A stretch of DNA of 64,000 nt. It comes from Austropuccinia psidii (Eukaryota > Basidiomycota > Pucciniomycetes > Pucciniales > Sphaerophragmiaceae). Positions within the stretch are counted from its first letter, which is position 1, and every line of letters begins with the position of its first letter. This document shows positions 49,691 through 60,314 of this stretch, one piece after another. The DNA is taken from NCBI GenBank assembly GCA_023105745.1, contig JALGQZ010000006.1, positions 542,359-606,358 of the forward strand. The letters are read 5' to 3'. The notes under the pieces are model-generated. The model saw nothing but the letters and a program-made list of their open reading frames with translations, made no database searches and was not told the DNA's origin. A program made the translations under genes and the position numbers.

Positions 49691-50228
49691 GAAGTCCTGT
49701 GATAATGAAGCAAGATGCATCACAGAGGCCAAAGAATATAATATACAGAGATATGGAAAAAGTCGTAAGGAACCAGACATTCAACAAGGGGGCCAAGTTT
49801 TAGACTCAATGCTTAAATTTAGCATCCTCAAAGGCCCCAAGAGGATGAGGAACTCCTATGTAGGGCCCTTTGCCATAATATAATTAATGGGAAACAATGC
49901 ATTAGAGGTAAAAATATCAGAGGAATTCTCAAGGAAACACCCAGTTATGCCAGATAGTTTGGTGAACCCCTATCATCAAACAGATGAAGAGAAATTTTCA
50001 AAGAGGAAAGAAGCTCCTTCATCAGAGAAATTAATTGAACAAGACTCACTTGGTCCAGTGAAGAGGATACTAAGGTCTGTGAAAATTGAGATAAATGGAA
50101 AAGACCATAGACAATACCTAGTAAGGCTTAAGAGCCAGGCAGCAGATAAAGACAAGTGGTTTCCTGAACAAGATATACCTGATGGATGAATCCACCTCAG
50201 GAGGTTCAGAGCCTCCAGGAGGATAAAA
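49683..50228 (+). pseudogene. Gypsy integrase C-terminus with chromodomain
   Basis: The stretch 49683-49883 is the C-terminal integrase region (RYGKSRKEPDIQQGGQVL; GPKRMRNSYVGPFAII). After a stop, 49887-50189 reads VKISEEFSRKHPVMPDSLV and then GPVKRILRSVKIEINGKDH, RQYLVRLKSQAADKDKWFP, a chromodomain with the expected aromatic Trp in DKW. Chromodomains target chromoviruses to marked chromatin. After another stop, IHLRRFRASRR completes the family end. Confidence 0.8.
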
Positions 50229-50254
50229 GAGTGTCAAAAATGATGATCCTTTTT

Positions 50255-50265
50255 AGGAGAGAGGG
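50255..50265 (+). promoter_or_regulatory. Polypurine tract of the gypsy element
   Basis: AGGAGAGAGGG lies two bases before the 3' LTR. This is the position where the plus-strand primer of LTR retrotransposons is made. Confidence 0.65.
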
Positions 50266-50267
50266 TA

Positions 50268-51185
50268 TTTCAGTCTGTGGCACAAAACTAGAGCACAACA
50301 ATGAAATCCAAAAATACTACAAACATGGTACCCAAGAAAGAGTGAAAAAACACTCCTTTCCACCTTTACCAAAACTAATAGAAGTATAATGAGGCAAAAG
50401 CACAAAATAAAAATCCAAAATAAGGTAAACTTTAAATTTGACCATCTATAAGAGGAAATAATCCCCTTTCAGAGAATATCATTCTTATTACCAAACAATA
50501 AGAATTAACCAAGTTATTAAGGTTACAAACTCTTACTGAGCATAAAAATTAATATTCACCTCTCATCTAAGATCTAGATATTGGAAATCAGACTCACAAA
50601 TTGTGGCCATTTCTTTAATCTCTAAATAGGGGTTATCCATTGGTACCAATTTCAAGACTGTATCACCTGTGGGTTGGAATTTACAAGAAAAATTATATCT
50701 GGGTAATTTAAAAAGATAATACTATCTTTTCACCTCTGATCTAAATTCCACAGTTTTTACTAGGGAACTTTAAAATAATATATTTCTCAGAAGTGCCCTA
50801 TTAGGGATAAATAAGGATGTAACCCTTGTCCCTTTATACTACATATCTCAGAAGTTATTGGCATTTTTCTCTAAACCCCAAGAAAAATACTATTTTACAA
50901 AAATGTGAAAACCTTTGAGGATAGATACCTTGGCAGAACTATGCCAAAGGGGGTTAAAATTGTATCCATCCTATATAGCTCAATTCTGACTACAATTTGA
51001 GCTACATTTGAGCCCTGTACCTTACAAACTGACAAAGGTATTCAGTATTTGAGGCTATAATACCACACCAAGTGTTACTGTGGGATATTATCCCATGCAG
51101 TTAAATTATGAGGTGTCAAAGCTGTCTAAATAGTTCTTATGAGCTAGTTACTAATAATAAAGGTTGTAAAGTTCCACTCCAAGCT
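50268..51185 (+). repeat. 3' LTR of the gypsy element, first piece
   Basis: It begins TTTCAGTCTGTGGC, with the LTR TG mutated to TT, and aligns to 42858 onward. It ends at the hAT insertion with the 8-mer TCCAAGCT at 51178-51185. Confidence 0.85.
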
Positions 51186-53932
51186 AAGGGTGTCACCCAA
51201 CCCCTATTTCTTTAGGTTTCTCCATTGGAGTCCCCTGTGAAAGCAGGAGACAGGCCCTCATCTTTCATTATCAGGCTCATGATCTCAAAATGGGACAGGA
51301 GATGGTATGGAGGTGGAGCCCCCTAGGGGCTCCAATTACTAATGGAATAATTCTCAATCTGTTATCCATTGAAAAAACACACTGATGCCAAACACCAGAA
51401 ATACAATCAAAGAAAAAAATGATACTCATGATTATAGTAGATATGGATAAAGCTTTGCGCCCAATCTTTGAGACATGCCAATTGCTATATGTGCATGGCA
51501 GAAAGTGAAGCTTTTTGATAAGAGAGGATTTTCCTACAACAGGAAAAAATCTTTTCAAATGGTGCACTTGTTGCAGAAATGGTTAAATACTTACATGCCA
51601 TTACCCCTAGTGTAGGGAAGGCCATGCATTGAGAATTCCAGAATTGTAGTAAATTGATTGAATTTGGTTCAATAAGTTCAGAAAAGAGCCTCTTAAGTTC
51701 TATTTCCAATGAGATGGCCTCTAGGGATGTTTATGTGTACATGTCATAAAAAAAACAGGCCTGGATTTTCATTAGATAAAGTGGAAGATGTAGAGCCACC
51801 AAGTGTCTTCTTGCTTCATCTTCAAAGGTTGTTGAAATGATACTGGCTGAAGAGTTGAGAGAATTTAATATGGAGTCATTTCTTTGAAAAAAACTTCAGT
51901 TTGAATTGTGTGTCAAGAACGGATGCAAATATGAAGGGTCTTTTTTGATTAATACTTGAAGGTATTTAGAGAGCTTGTCTGTCATTGCAGCTGCAGCTGG
52001 TTCAATTGTCTGTGTTACATACTTCTCACAGGCCTATATTTAAATAATAAGGCTCAGCTGTTTCTTTTTTTTCTGAGAGTTATGAAAACTTACCTCTGTA
52101 ATTTGCTTCATCAGTGAAATATAAAGTGGTAAGGCATAATTAATTGTTGGGTATTCTGACCCACATATGATCAATGTTGCTTCATAAAGAGGAAGGAGGT
52201 AATTTATTATCACCTTTAATTTCTCCCATTCAAGAAATGTTAAGTGGTATGGCTCCATGTTAGGAGGTCCACAAAACTGATCATAGGCCACCCTGAGATT
52301 ATTCACATTGTAGCATATTTTAAGTAGAGTTCCATCTCATACATACATTAGCTAAAAGAAAGGTAGCCCTTGCATCACAATTGAGGACCTTGGCTATTGT
52401 TGTGAACCATTAATATTACTGTGGGCTCTGTTATACATATGGTGGATGATTTACTGATAGTCCACATTTATTCCATCAGATGAGCTGATTAAGTTTTTTC
52501 ATTGGAATTGGGCTGTTTTCTTCTAATTGATTACATTTGGCTGGATATCAAGGAGTTTTTCCCAAAGATTTTAGTACATCATGTGCTGCTAACTGGAGTA
52601 TGTGAGCCATGCAGCCAATGAGTTGTTTGTCAACTGAGAATGGATTAATTGAGCCTTGTAGCTTGTGGGTCATTCAAGAATTGACAGATGAATTGTAAGC
52701 AGTTATTGAGCTTAGTGAATCTTTAATACTTTATTGATTAAGAATTATTACAAAGTGGGTTTCCAAAGATGCTCCAGAGTGGTCACCTGCATGAAGAATA
52801 GTAAAAACAACAAACAAAAAAATTGGAGTTAATCATGCACCTTCAATTTCAATTAAGCCTAAAAGAATGGAGATAAACTCATATTTTTTGTTGATTAAGT
52901 GACCAGTTACTTTGAGGAACACTTTGTATTTGGGCTGGTCCATGTATCAGTTGTAAAAGATATATGTGGCTGATTTTTTGCTATAACATTTTGCAAGTTT
53001 TCTTGATGAAAAAAAAATGGAAAGATGAGAAACAAGAGAAGTTCTTTTCACAAGAAGGTTGATCACTGAGGGTTGGCACAGCTCAAGAAGGGCTCAAGAA
53101 AATTCTTCTTCAGTTATTGACAGAGGTAGATAACACTCAGAAATAAAATAGGCCAAAGCAGTTTCTAAAGACTCCAATGACAAGGCATAAAAAAGCAAGT
53201 TGGGTCAGTATTTAGAATCAGAAACTGTGTAAGATGAGCTTACCTTTTGGGGGTTTTTGTGATTAACATAACTATCAATTGTACCTGAAAATTCCATTGG
53301 AGTTATTTTTTGAGGGTTCTTCAGATGGTGCAATGAATTGAGATGGTCATTCATGGATTTTGTGCTTCCAGTGCAATTATATTTCAGTTTTTTTGCAAGT
53401 AGAGCCATTTTTATTTGTAGCTTGACATCAAAAATGGTATTTATCTAAGCTAAAAAAATCAAGCCACACCCACAATCATTTGGTTTTGGTGGTTCCTTCA
53501 CTAATAGATGGCCAAATAGTTGATTCAACTTCAGCATCACTGGGAGGTGTTGTGTGCAGTGATGTGTTTGGCAAAGACATTTGATAATATTTGAAATGAA
53601 TTGTTTTTATTAAAAAACAATTGATAAGAAATAATAAGATTGATTAAACACAGAAGAAGAAAAATCGACTGGTGGAAAAAATGAAAAAAAGGATTTGTGA
53701 AGCAAACAAGAAAAAGAAGTGGTGAGAGAAAGAATGAAAAATGGATTGAAAAAATTGCAAAGAAAAAAAAAAGGTTGGGACAAGGAACTTGTAAGAAGTT
53801 TGAAAGGTTCCCTGGTCTCCCTCCCCTAATTGACCTGAAAGTGGTCTATGGGGTTAGTTCACCAAAAAAAAATAAAAAAAAAGCAGGGCTCAGACCAAGT
53901 TGGGCAGGGAATCCCATGGGAGACACCCCTAA
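51186..53932 (-). mobile_element. hAT DNA transposon inserted in the gypsy 3' LTR (about 2.75 kb)
   Basis: The ends are inverted repeats: AAGGGTGTCACCCA on the left, and TTAGGGGTGTCTCCCA read inward from the right. The LTR 8-mers at the borders (TCCAAGCT before and TCCCAAAT after) align to the single TCCAAGCT in the intact 5' LTR, consistent with a diverged 8-bp hAT target duplication. The LTR sequence resumes precisely after it. The interior carries a minus-strand hAT transposase remnant. Confidence 0.85.
51430..53420 (-). pseudogene. hAT transposase remnant with BED zinc-finger relic
   Basis: Read on the minus strand, the N-terminal region (53408..53205) has a BED-type finger relic with NCTGSTKSMNDHLNSLHHLK, the usual end of the finger. 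The centre (52306..52040) has FLEWEKLKVIINYLLPLYEA, CGSEYPTINYALP and a coil. The C-terminal dimerisation domain (51709..51485) shows the diagnostic PTLGVMACKYLTISATSAPF then EKIFSCCRKILSYQKASLS, where other members have ATSAPSER-VFS. Frameshifts and stops between these blocks make it non-functional. The order and spacing fit a full-length ancestral hAT protein. Confidence 0.85.
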
Positions 53933-53940
53933 TCCCAAAT

Positions 53941-54065
53941 TTGTCAAGTGGTACTATTGCAATTTATTACATACAATTAAATTATGAAGTTTCAAAACCC
54001 TTCAATTGATGTTTTTACATTGACCCCTCATAACCTGGGTAAGAAGGGTCACCCAGACATGATTA
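53941..54065 (+). repeat. 3' LTR of the gypsy element, second piece
   Basis: TTGTCAAGTGGTAC onwards aligns to TTATTAAGTGGTAC in the 5' LTR and ends in GGGTCACCCAGACATGATTA at the TA where the pogo-like element entered. Confidence 0.85.
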
Positions 54066-54359
54066 CAGTCAAAACTGTCATAACCCATACAAATTGGTGG
54101 ACAGAATTCTCAATGGGTTATTACAGGTTATGGCTTAGGGAAGTACCTGTAAAAAACCATACATGGCTTCAAACAATTTTCTAATGTTTTTTCATTTAGT
54201 TTAAGCGAAAAATTCAGACAATAAAGAATTTGTAATATAACTGAAGTTAATTACTTTTTTGTAATGAAAATCAAAGACACAAGCAAGAGCTATGACCCAT
54301 GAGTCAAGCATGTTTGAAATAATTCCACATTGATTTCTTCTTCCCAAAATTGATTTATT

Positions 54360-56408
54360 GGGCTTTTAATTACCTACCAAAGCTCTCTAATACCTCACTA
54401 ACTTGATCTGATTCTTTTGATGAGGATGCAGCCACATAAGCTAAAATATCGGAAATGGCTTTCTGAATGATGGAAATTGAGGGAATTGAAAGTGTGGGTT
54501 CCTCAGTATTAAACTCTTCAATATCTTGAGAAATGGGTTTATTTTCATTGAAAACATTTTTGATTGTTTAGTTTTTGAAGTCATTTTATTTCAATGGGTT
54601 TATAAGTTGAAAAATCAACATTAAATTTTGTGGCAGAAGTATTCCTAGTTCATGAAGTTTTTATTTTATTTCTCCAGTGAGTTCTGAGCCTTGATAATTC
54701 CAAAGCTGTTTGGAAGTGCTTGGAAATTTGGAAGGATCTTTGTAGGCTTCCAAAAATTGTTGATTGTTGATGTGGTAATAGCATCCCAAGAGAGAAAAAA
54801 AAGCCCCATTTCACTTAACTGATCAATGTTGTGAATATGATTCAAGTTGATATTATTATTGAATTAACAAATTGCAAAAGAAATGAATCACTTCTGATAT
54901 TGTGCTTTGAATGCATTTATTATGCCTGCATAAAGTGTCTGACAGTGAGAAGTGAGGTTGGGGCTAAATAAAATAAGGGTGATTAATTGAAATTCCTTGA
55001 GGTGGGGCTTGATGTCCTTTGAAGTTGTCTGGTAAGAGGGCTATGTGTCAGTTATTGTTATGCAGTTTAGTGTTACATGCAGAAATCTATTTCTGGAAAA
55101 CGGTTTCTGTCATCCATGATTTGGTGTTGAAATAATATTTGTAGCCTTATTGAAAGCAATATTTCTTGTTGAAACACCGTGGTCTTTCATACTTCCCAAT
55201 GAATAAGAGAGGTAAGTGCTTTGTTCCAGTTGGATTTCATGTTAATGCAGCTGTGATTCTGGTTTTGTTTCCTTTTATTCCTTTTTATTGTGAGTATGAA
55301 AGGCCTTCTTTTGGGGGGCATCCTATGCAAAATGTAAAAGATCAATTCAAATGAGAAAAATTGCAATAAAAAAAGGCTGAACATATGCATAAAATAGCCC
55401 AGTTTCATCCATGTTGAAGATGTCAGCTGGGTTGTATTTATCTGAAACTTTTTGCAAGCAAGTGATTTCTTAGGAGACAATGACTGGATAAGTTCCATCC
55501 AATTCACCATGCTTCTTATAATTTCTCAATTAATTATTATTCTGGAAGAATTTAAACCATCCATTGGATAAATGGAGCTAATTATCACTTCGGATTCCTG
55601 CAATCCAGGAAAACTTCTTCCACTTCTGACATATGACCTCTCCAGTTATTGCAATGTTACTTTCAAGTGCCTTTTGGATCCATTCCTCAACCATTGAGAT
55701 GATGTTCTGGTTTTTGACAGGGGAAACTTTCTTGATATTTTCTGATGCAGTAACTTGATTTTATTGTTAGATCTTCTCTTCTTCTTTCAGCCAAGCTGAT
55801 ACTCATGGTTGTTTTAGACCAAGGTGAGGAAAAAATGTTCTGAAATTTTTTCTGTACCACATTGTCTTTTGCCATTTGCATAGTACCAATCCAACACTTC
55901 AAAATTTTAAACAATTGTTGCAACTTGTGTTCTCCCTGTTGTACTTCTCTTTTCTTCTTTGTATTGAGTTTTCTTTTTCTGGGGGGGTGGTTGTGGCTGA
56001 TCTTGTTTGACTTGGCTTTGTTCCACAATACATTTGAGTGCTTGAAATTCTTCTTTAGACAGGCTGATTTATTCTTGTCCATGATGGTCTCAAGGAATTT
56101 TTCAATGTGCATATTCTCTTCAATAAGATTTCCTTGGTGTCCAAGCCAGTCTTCTTCATCATTTGTAAGTGCTGCAGTTTGTTGTTTTTGAATTACTTTT
56201 TGTTTTTTTCTTCAACTGATTCATCCAGCTCTTTGAGGCTGAATTTGAATTGATCAAGTTCATATTTGTCACTTAACTCTAGCATTGTGGAAGTCAAATT
56301 TAAATTGAAATTGTTTGGAAACAATGAGATTGAGAAGAAAATAGTGTTTCCAATAGAAATAGAAAACACTAGTTGAGATGGTGGGCCTTTTAAGGTTAGA
56401 AGATTCAT
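54360..56408 (-). pseudogene. Pogo-like (DDE_1, CENP-B type) transposase remnant
   Basis: Minus-strand reading. An N-terminal open stretch (56112..55687) is basic (PRKRKLNTKKKR) and followed by a DNA-binding region relic. At about 55435-55370 it reads DKYNPADIFNMDETGLFYAY; NMDETGLFY is the first catalytic-Asp block of pogo transposases. Further on come KGIKGNKTRITAALT, KERPRCFN-like YERPRCFNKKYCF, SWMTE, LLPDNFKGHQAP (second catalytic Asp) and an LTSHCQTLYAGIINAF block, where the family has the QPLDQGII segment with the third acidic residue. Frameshifts and stops occur between blocks. The acidic 56408..56193 stretch may be an unrelated N-terminal part. Confidence 0.85.
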
Positions 56409-56707
56409 TTTGATAAAAAAATTAAATGGGGATATGGGTTATGGGAGTAATAGTTAGTATTTTGTGGACAAGAGCCCCATGGATTATTGCATTGAAACGG
56501 TATGCCAAAATCTTACACCAAAAGGGATAGGATGATGGAGGGAGTGTTTACCAGGTGAAATCCTGTGTGGTGGGTATCTGTGAGAACAGATGATTGAGAG
56601 ACGGCCGTTTAAAACCTGTCCCCCATTTTTGGTTACCAAATTCACTTCCTAAAAACTGTCTATATAGCAAGCCTATGATCTGTAGGTGGTGTTGTTAGAT
56701 GATCCAT

Positions 56708-56914
56708 ATAAAAAAACAAAAAAAAAAAAACAAAAAAAAAAAAAAAAAAAAAACAAAAACAAAAAAAAAACAAAAAAAACAAAAAAAAACAAAAAAAAAC
56801 AAAAAAAAACAAAAAAAAACAAAAAAAAAAACAAAAAAAAACAAAAAAAAACAAAAAAAAACAAAAAAAAAACAAAAAAAAACAAAAAAAAACAAAAAAA
56901 AACAAAAAAAAAAC
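56708..56914 (+). repeat. A-rich minisatellite, about (A8-9 C)n
   Basis: About 200 bp of A runs, mostly nine long, separated by single C. It lies near the right end of the pogo-like element, before a subterminal ACAGGTATGGGTT that recurs close to the tip. All long frames here (poly-Lys on plus, Phe/Val on minus) are artefacts of the repeat. Confidence 0.95.
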
Positions 56915-57020
56915 AGGTATGGGTTGTCTATGCAGGCATCAACATGGTGGAACCCTTAACCCATGGGTATTGGGAGGTTTTGGGCTTAGACAGGTATGGG
57001 TTATGTCAGTTTTGACTGTA

Positions 57021-57559
57021 TTACCTCATTGGATGCATCCTGGATTGTAGAACATGGCTAGACCTTCCATTGGCGAAAATTTCCACCTCTTGTGTGTGCA
57101 AAAGGTTGAGTTGTGGTTCTGAAACCACACATGGGCGCTCATACAGGTGTTTCTGGTTGTATTGAACCACAATCCCACCTCCTGAGTGAAAATTTTCACT
57201 CTATCAATGTGGTAAGAGGTTAATACCCTTTTTCCACTCTGATTTGAGATAAAAGGATGCTTTCCCCCCTAGGAAAAACCCCTCATCATCTTATCAGCTT
57301 ATTCTTACATGGTTACACTGTTTTACACAGAAGTAACCCTTAGAGTACCTTAGATATAATTATAATTATTATTATTGTAGTGCTTATTATAATAATTCAG
57401 TTGATAATCATTGCAACAAGGACTTTCAACAGACTCATCACCACTATTTATTAAATAGTAGAGCCCTTTTAATTACTTATAAACCAATCATCAGTGTCAC
57501 AGTCATAGTTAGAGCTTGTAATTACTGTTTAATAGCTTTTACATAGACTCACTCTGACA
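57021..57559 (+). repeat. 3' LTR of the gypsy element, third piece
   Basis: From TTACCTCATTGGATGCATCC to ACTCACTCTGACA it aligns to the last third of the 5' LTR (43867-44399), including the CACATGGGCGCTCATACAGG segment. It ends in CA. Confidence 0.9.
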
Positions 57560-58565
57560 TTTTCATGATATATTATAAAATAATAGTAATTCAACACTCT
57601 AATTTTTTCAAAGTAAAATTTTTGTTATTATTCAAAAAGAATATATATATATTCATTCAATCAATTAAAATTTCATTCACTTTTCAAATTTAAATTGTTA
57701 TGATTTGAGTTTAATTAATTTTTTAATTTTTAATATTTCTTTTTGGTATATTGGAAGAAATTGGAGAAAATAAAGACTGATAAGATTAAAAATATCTTTT
57801 TATACTATCTTTATTTTTCCTGTTTCAATTAATTTCAAGAAATAATAATCATAATAATATTATAAGATTTTGAAATTTCTGTTGCCTGTTTGACATTCTT
57901 TCTTTTCTCCTTAGTTTTTCCTGCAAAAAAAGTGAGAATAAACCAAACCAGTTGAGAAATTCTAAGAAGTTGCGTTTGATGCAACTACATTGCCATCTTT
58001 ATTCATACCAAGACTGATTCATACTGTCTAAAGGATACTGCACAATACAGTACCTTAGTAGTTGATGTCATGAAATGACGTGCCTGTCGACCGGTCATTT
58101 TGCTTTTGCTTACAAGTTTTAAAGCTTGCTTCATGCTCACATTAAAATTATTTTGCCTATTATATTTATCTGAGTCCTGCATTTTGAAACTTTTCTTGAA
58201 ACTTAATTGAGTCAAATCCTGCTTGGCCAGTCAAACCACTTTGGCACCGAGGCTACAATTTCTTCGAATCCCAACTCCGTTTCCCATGCATACAGGACGA
58301 TGTCAATGAATTCTTGAGCAATGAACAACATCCTTTGCTGATGTGGATGTCAAAAACACACGGTAAAGTTGTGCTCTAGTTTAAAGCGTTAAGACCGCCA
58401 AAAAAATAATATTGTGCTGTGATGTTTGCAACCGTCACGGTGACTCATTTTTGGATAAAACTTTTTCATGCAAGAAGCCTTTAAAAGTACAACCCAGGGA
58501 TAATCCCTATATAAAATCTTCTTTCAGTGTACATCAGATTTTTCAACCACAATTTTCTGATTAGA
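57560..58565. other. Region between the gypsy element and the CCDC25 homologue
   Basis: The first 400 bp are AT-rich. From about 57990 the composition rises, and minus-strand peptides such as MLFIAQEFIDIVLYAWETEL then GFEEIVASVPKWFDW (about 58342-58230) look protein-like. They could be a relic of an unrecognised gene or part of the downstream region of the CCDC25 homologue. I see no complete gene. Confidence 0.35.
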
Positions 58566-59909
58566 CTACATAAAATCTTCATCACTATCAAACCCTTCAA
58601 CCTTTTCACCCTTGTCTCGGTAGTTTTCAGAATCCATCTGTTCAAACAACTTGGTATAAGACCGTGCTTCTTTTTCTGCTTTCCGCTGAGCTTCAAGTTC
58701 TTTCTCTTCTTTAGCCTGTTTAGATAAAAATACAAAATTTGGGTTGCATTTTTGAGCCAAAACAACGTGAGAGATTGTTCAAAAGAAGACCAAAGAAGTG
58801 ACGATCAAATACTTTTTGGATAGCAGTCAACTTTTTCTGTCGATTGATTTCTATTTCGTGTTGAAGTTTTTCTTGTTCAAGGTCCACATCGGTCCGTTCC
58901 ATCTTGGTCTTATTTAAGCGGTTCACAACGGCGTTTATGCGCGTTTTGACATGGACTCGCTTGACAAGCTTGTTTGAGTAAAAGTCGACTTGCCCGATAG
59001 CCATGTCTCCTGTCTTGCGCAGGTTTGAGGCGGGCGTGACTTGAATGATCAAATAGCAACAATGAAAGAAACTTAATCAAATTAGATTTGGGGTGTAATA
59101 TTCATTCGATTGTGAGTAGATTGGCCAAACTGAGGCTAACAGATAATAGTAAGGTCATCCTTTTTATTCCCCTCTAGTAGTTAGAGCACGGAGGTTAGCT
59201 TTAATTTAAGAGATGAGAACGCGTAAGAAAAGCTGACCAATGGAGTTGGCCTTGACAAGCTGAGCACAGTCCCTAAAGTATGGTGATGATAAGTGTGAAT
59301 CTTTGGTGAATGAGCTTGCTGCACTCAACTGCAACAATGCTTCAGGAATTGAATGCATGTCCGGAATCGTTTTTGGCAATCGGATGTAGACATGGGCGGA
59401 TGACAGCTATAAAGATGTTGGATAGATTACGTCCATCCAATGAAATGACCTGAAAAGTTAGCTAAACAAATCCAATAGAAAATAAATCCCAGACTCAAGT
59501 CCACATTGTCGAGACTTACTTTGTCTACATGAAACCAAATATCATCAGGCCAAGAATACTTGATTAACTTTTCGTTCTCATGCTATTTTGAAGAAAACAA
59601 GCCTGGTTAGTGGTCAACATTCATTTCAACGTCCATCCACTTCTTTGGATGGCTGTAATACCTTGTCTTTTCCCATGTAGCTATATTTCTCAGCCACCCA
59701 AACAGTCATCAGTTTCTAATCATAGCCCAATTGAACTCCAAAAATAAAATCGACCTATGAAGATTACATTGTCACTGGATTCGCAGGTTCGATGACTGCG
59801 AAGTCAATGTTTGAGAGGCAGAAAGCAGCAAAGAATCAGCTTTTGTGGGAACTTGCCCGAGCACGATGAAATCGATTGTCTGACCATTTGACTTGAAGTA
59901 ATAAACCAT
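58566..59909 (-). CDS. JLP2: CCDC25/Jlp2 family protein (NFACT-R domain)
   Basis: The family consists of small proteins with an NFACT-R domain and a basic coiled C-terminus; yeast Jlp2 and human CCDC25 (about 208 aa) belong here. Nine exons fit: 59909..59885, 59795..59768, 59680..59662, 59582..59520, 59406..59330, 59272..59238, 59173..59141, 59039..58813 and 58715..58566. All junctions are GT-AG and in phase, and the product is 218 aa. Family blocks are [84 protein letters not shown], a Glu/Lys coil and the end DSDEDFM. The 57-bp intron 59273..59329 has no in-frame stop and could be retained (adding 19 aa), but its removal restores family spacing. Two in-frame TAA codons eight to nine codons upstream confirm the start. 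Confidence 0.9.
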
Positions 59910-59930
59910 CTCTTCTGGTCTTAGCTGTTA

Positions 59931-60314
59931 TTACGCTTCTGGTTTTAAGACGTCGTTTGAAGAAGTGAGTTGATCCGACAGCTTAGAAGCCGAAACTCCG
60001 CTTGGATGAGTGAACCCAGGTGAAATTGTACACCTGATCAAGCAGCTGGACCCAACAACACCACTCCATTGTTTTGAGCTTTGCGTTGTATGATGAAAAA
60101 CTAAGGCCTCAGGAAGTTCACCATAGTAGTAAGATACAAGGACACCATCTCTTTCCATCTCAAGAAAACCCACTTTTCTTTTACTCCGATTCTCTACTGC
60201 CAGGACAGCAGTCACCTTATGCTCTACTCCAAAAAGTATTTCTGATGAAGACGTAGGCTTGAAACTTGGAATAAAAGGTATATTTAAGAAATAGATGTGA
60301 CGAAAATAAGGGAC
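59931..60314 (-). CDS. Unrecognised open stretch, probable terminal exon
   Basis: The minus strand is open from 60314 to the TAA at 59931, only 21 bp upstream of the CCDC25 homologue start. Peptides include VTAVLAVENRSKRKVGFLEM, GVLVSYYYGELPEALVF and CTISPGFTHPSGVSASKL, with codon use and CpG content like the host genes. No convincing start codon opens it, although an ATG at 60215 is in frame. It may be the last exon of a gene whose upstream exons are lost or lie in the AT-rich DNA to the right. I do not recognise the family. Confidence 0.45.
   Translation of the reverse strand, partial: VPYFRHIYFLNIPFIPSFKPTSSSEILFGVEHKVTAVLAVENRSKRKVGFLEMERDGVLVSYYYGELPEALVFHHTTQSSKQWSGVVGSSCLIRCTISPGFTHPSGVSASKLSDQLTSSNDVLKPEA

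Larger units (their letters stand above)
54066..57018 (-). mobile_element. Pogo-like Tc1/mariner DNA transposon inserted in the gypsy 3' LTR (about 2.95 kb)
   Basis: Both ends begin CAGTCAAAACTG and continue as ACATAACCCATAC or TCATAACCCATAC, so 24 of 25 terminal bases match between the inverted ends. TA flanks both sides (54064-54065 and 57019-57020), the target duplication of the Tc1/mariner superfamily. CAGT tips are typical of the pogo/Tigger group. The LTR continues exactly across the site. The near-identical ends contrast with the gypsy LTR pair and suggest that this is the youngest insertion here. Confidence 0.9.
42858..57559 (+). mobile_element. Ty3/gypsy chromovirus-type LTR retrotransposon carrying two nested DNA transposons
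   Basis: The 5' LTR is 42858-44399, the internal region 44400-50267, and the 3' LTR runs from 50268 to 57559 in three pieces. The internal part encodes decayed Gag, protease, reverse transcriptase, RNase H, integrase and a chromodomain in Ty3/gypsy order. A purine-rich tract lies just before the 3' LTR. Removing the two insertions leaves 918 + 125 + 539 = 1582 bp of 3' LTR, close to the 1542-bp 5' LTR. The flanks TTATT and TTTTC do not form a clear target duplication. The element is dead, with stops and lost catalytic residues. Confidence 0.9.

Noticed and set aside
56660..57015. Long Lys-rich and Phe/Val-rich open frames on both strands
   Set aside because: They are created by the A-rich repeat at 56708-56914 and have no coding meaning.
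42858..57559. Clear 5-bp target duplication of the gypsy element
   Set aside because: The flanks TTATT and TTTTC match at only three of five positions, so I do not claim one.
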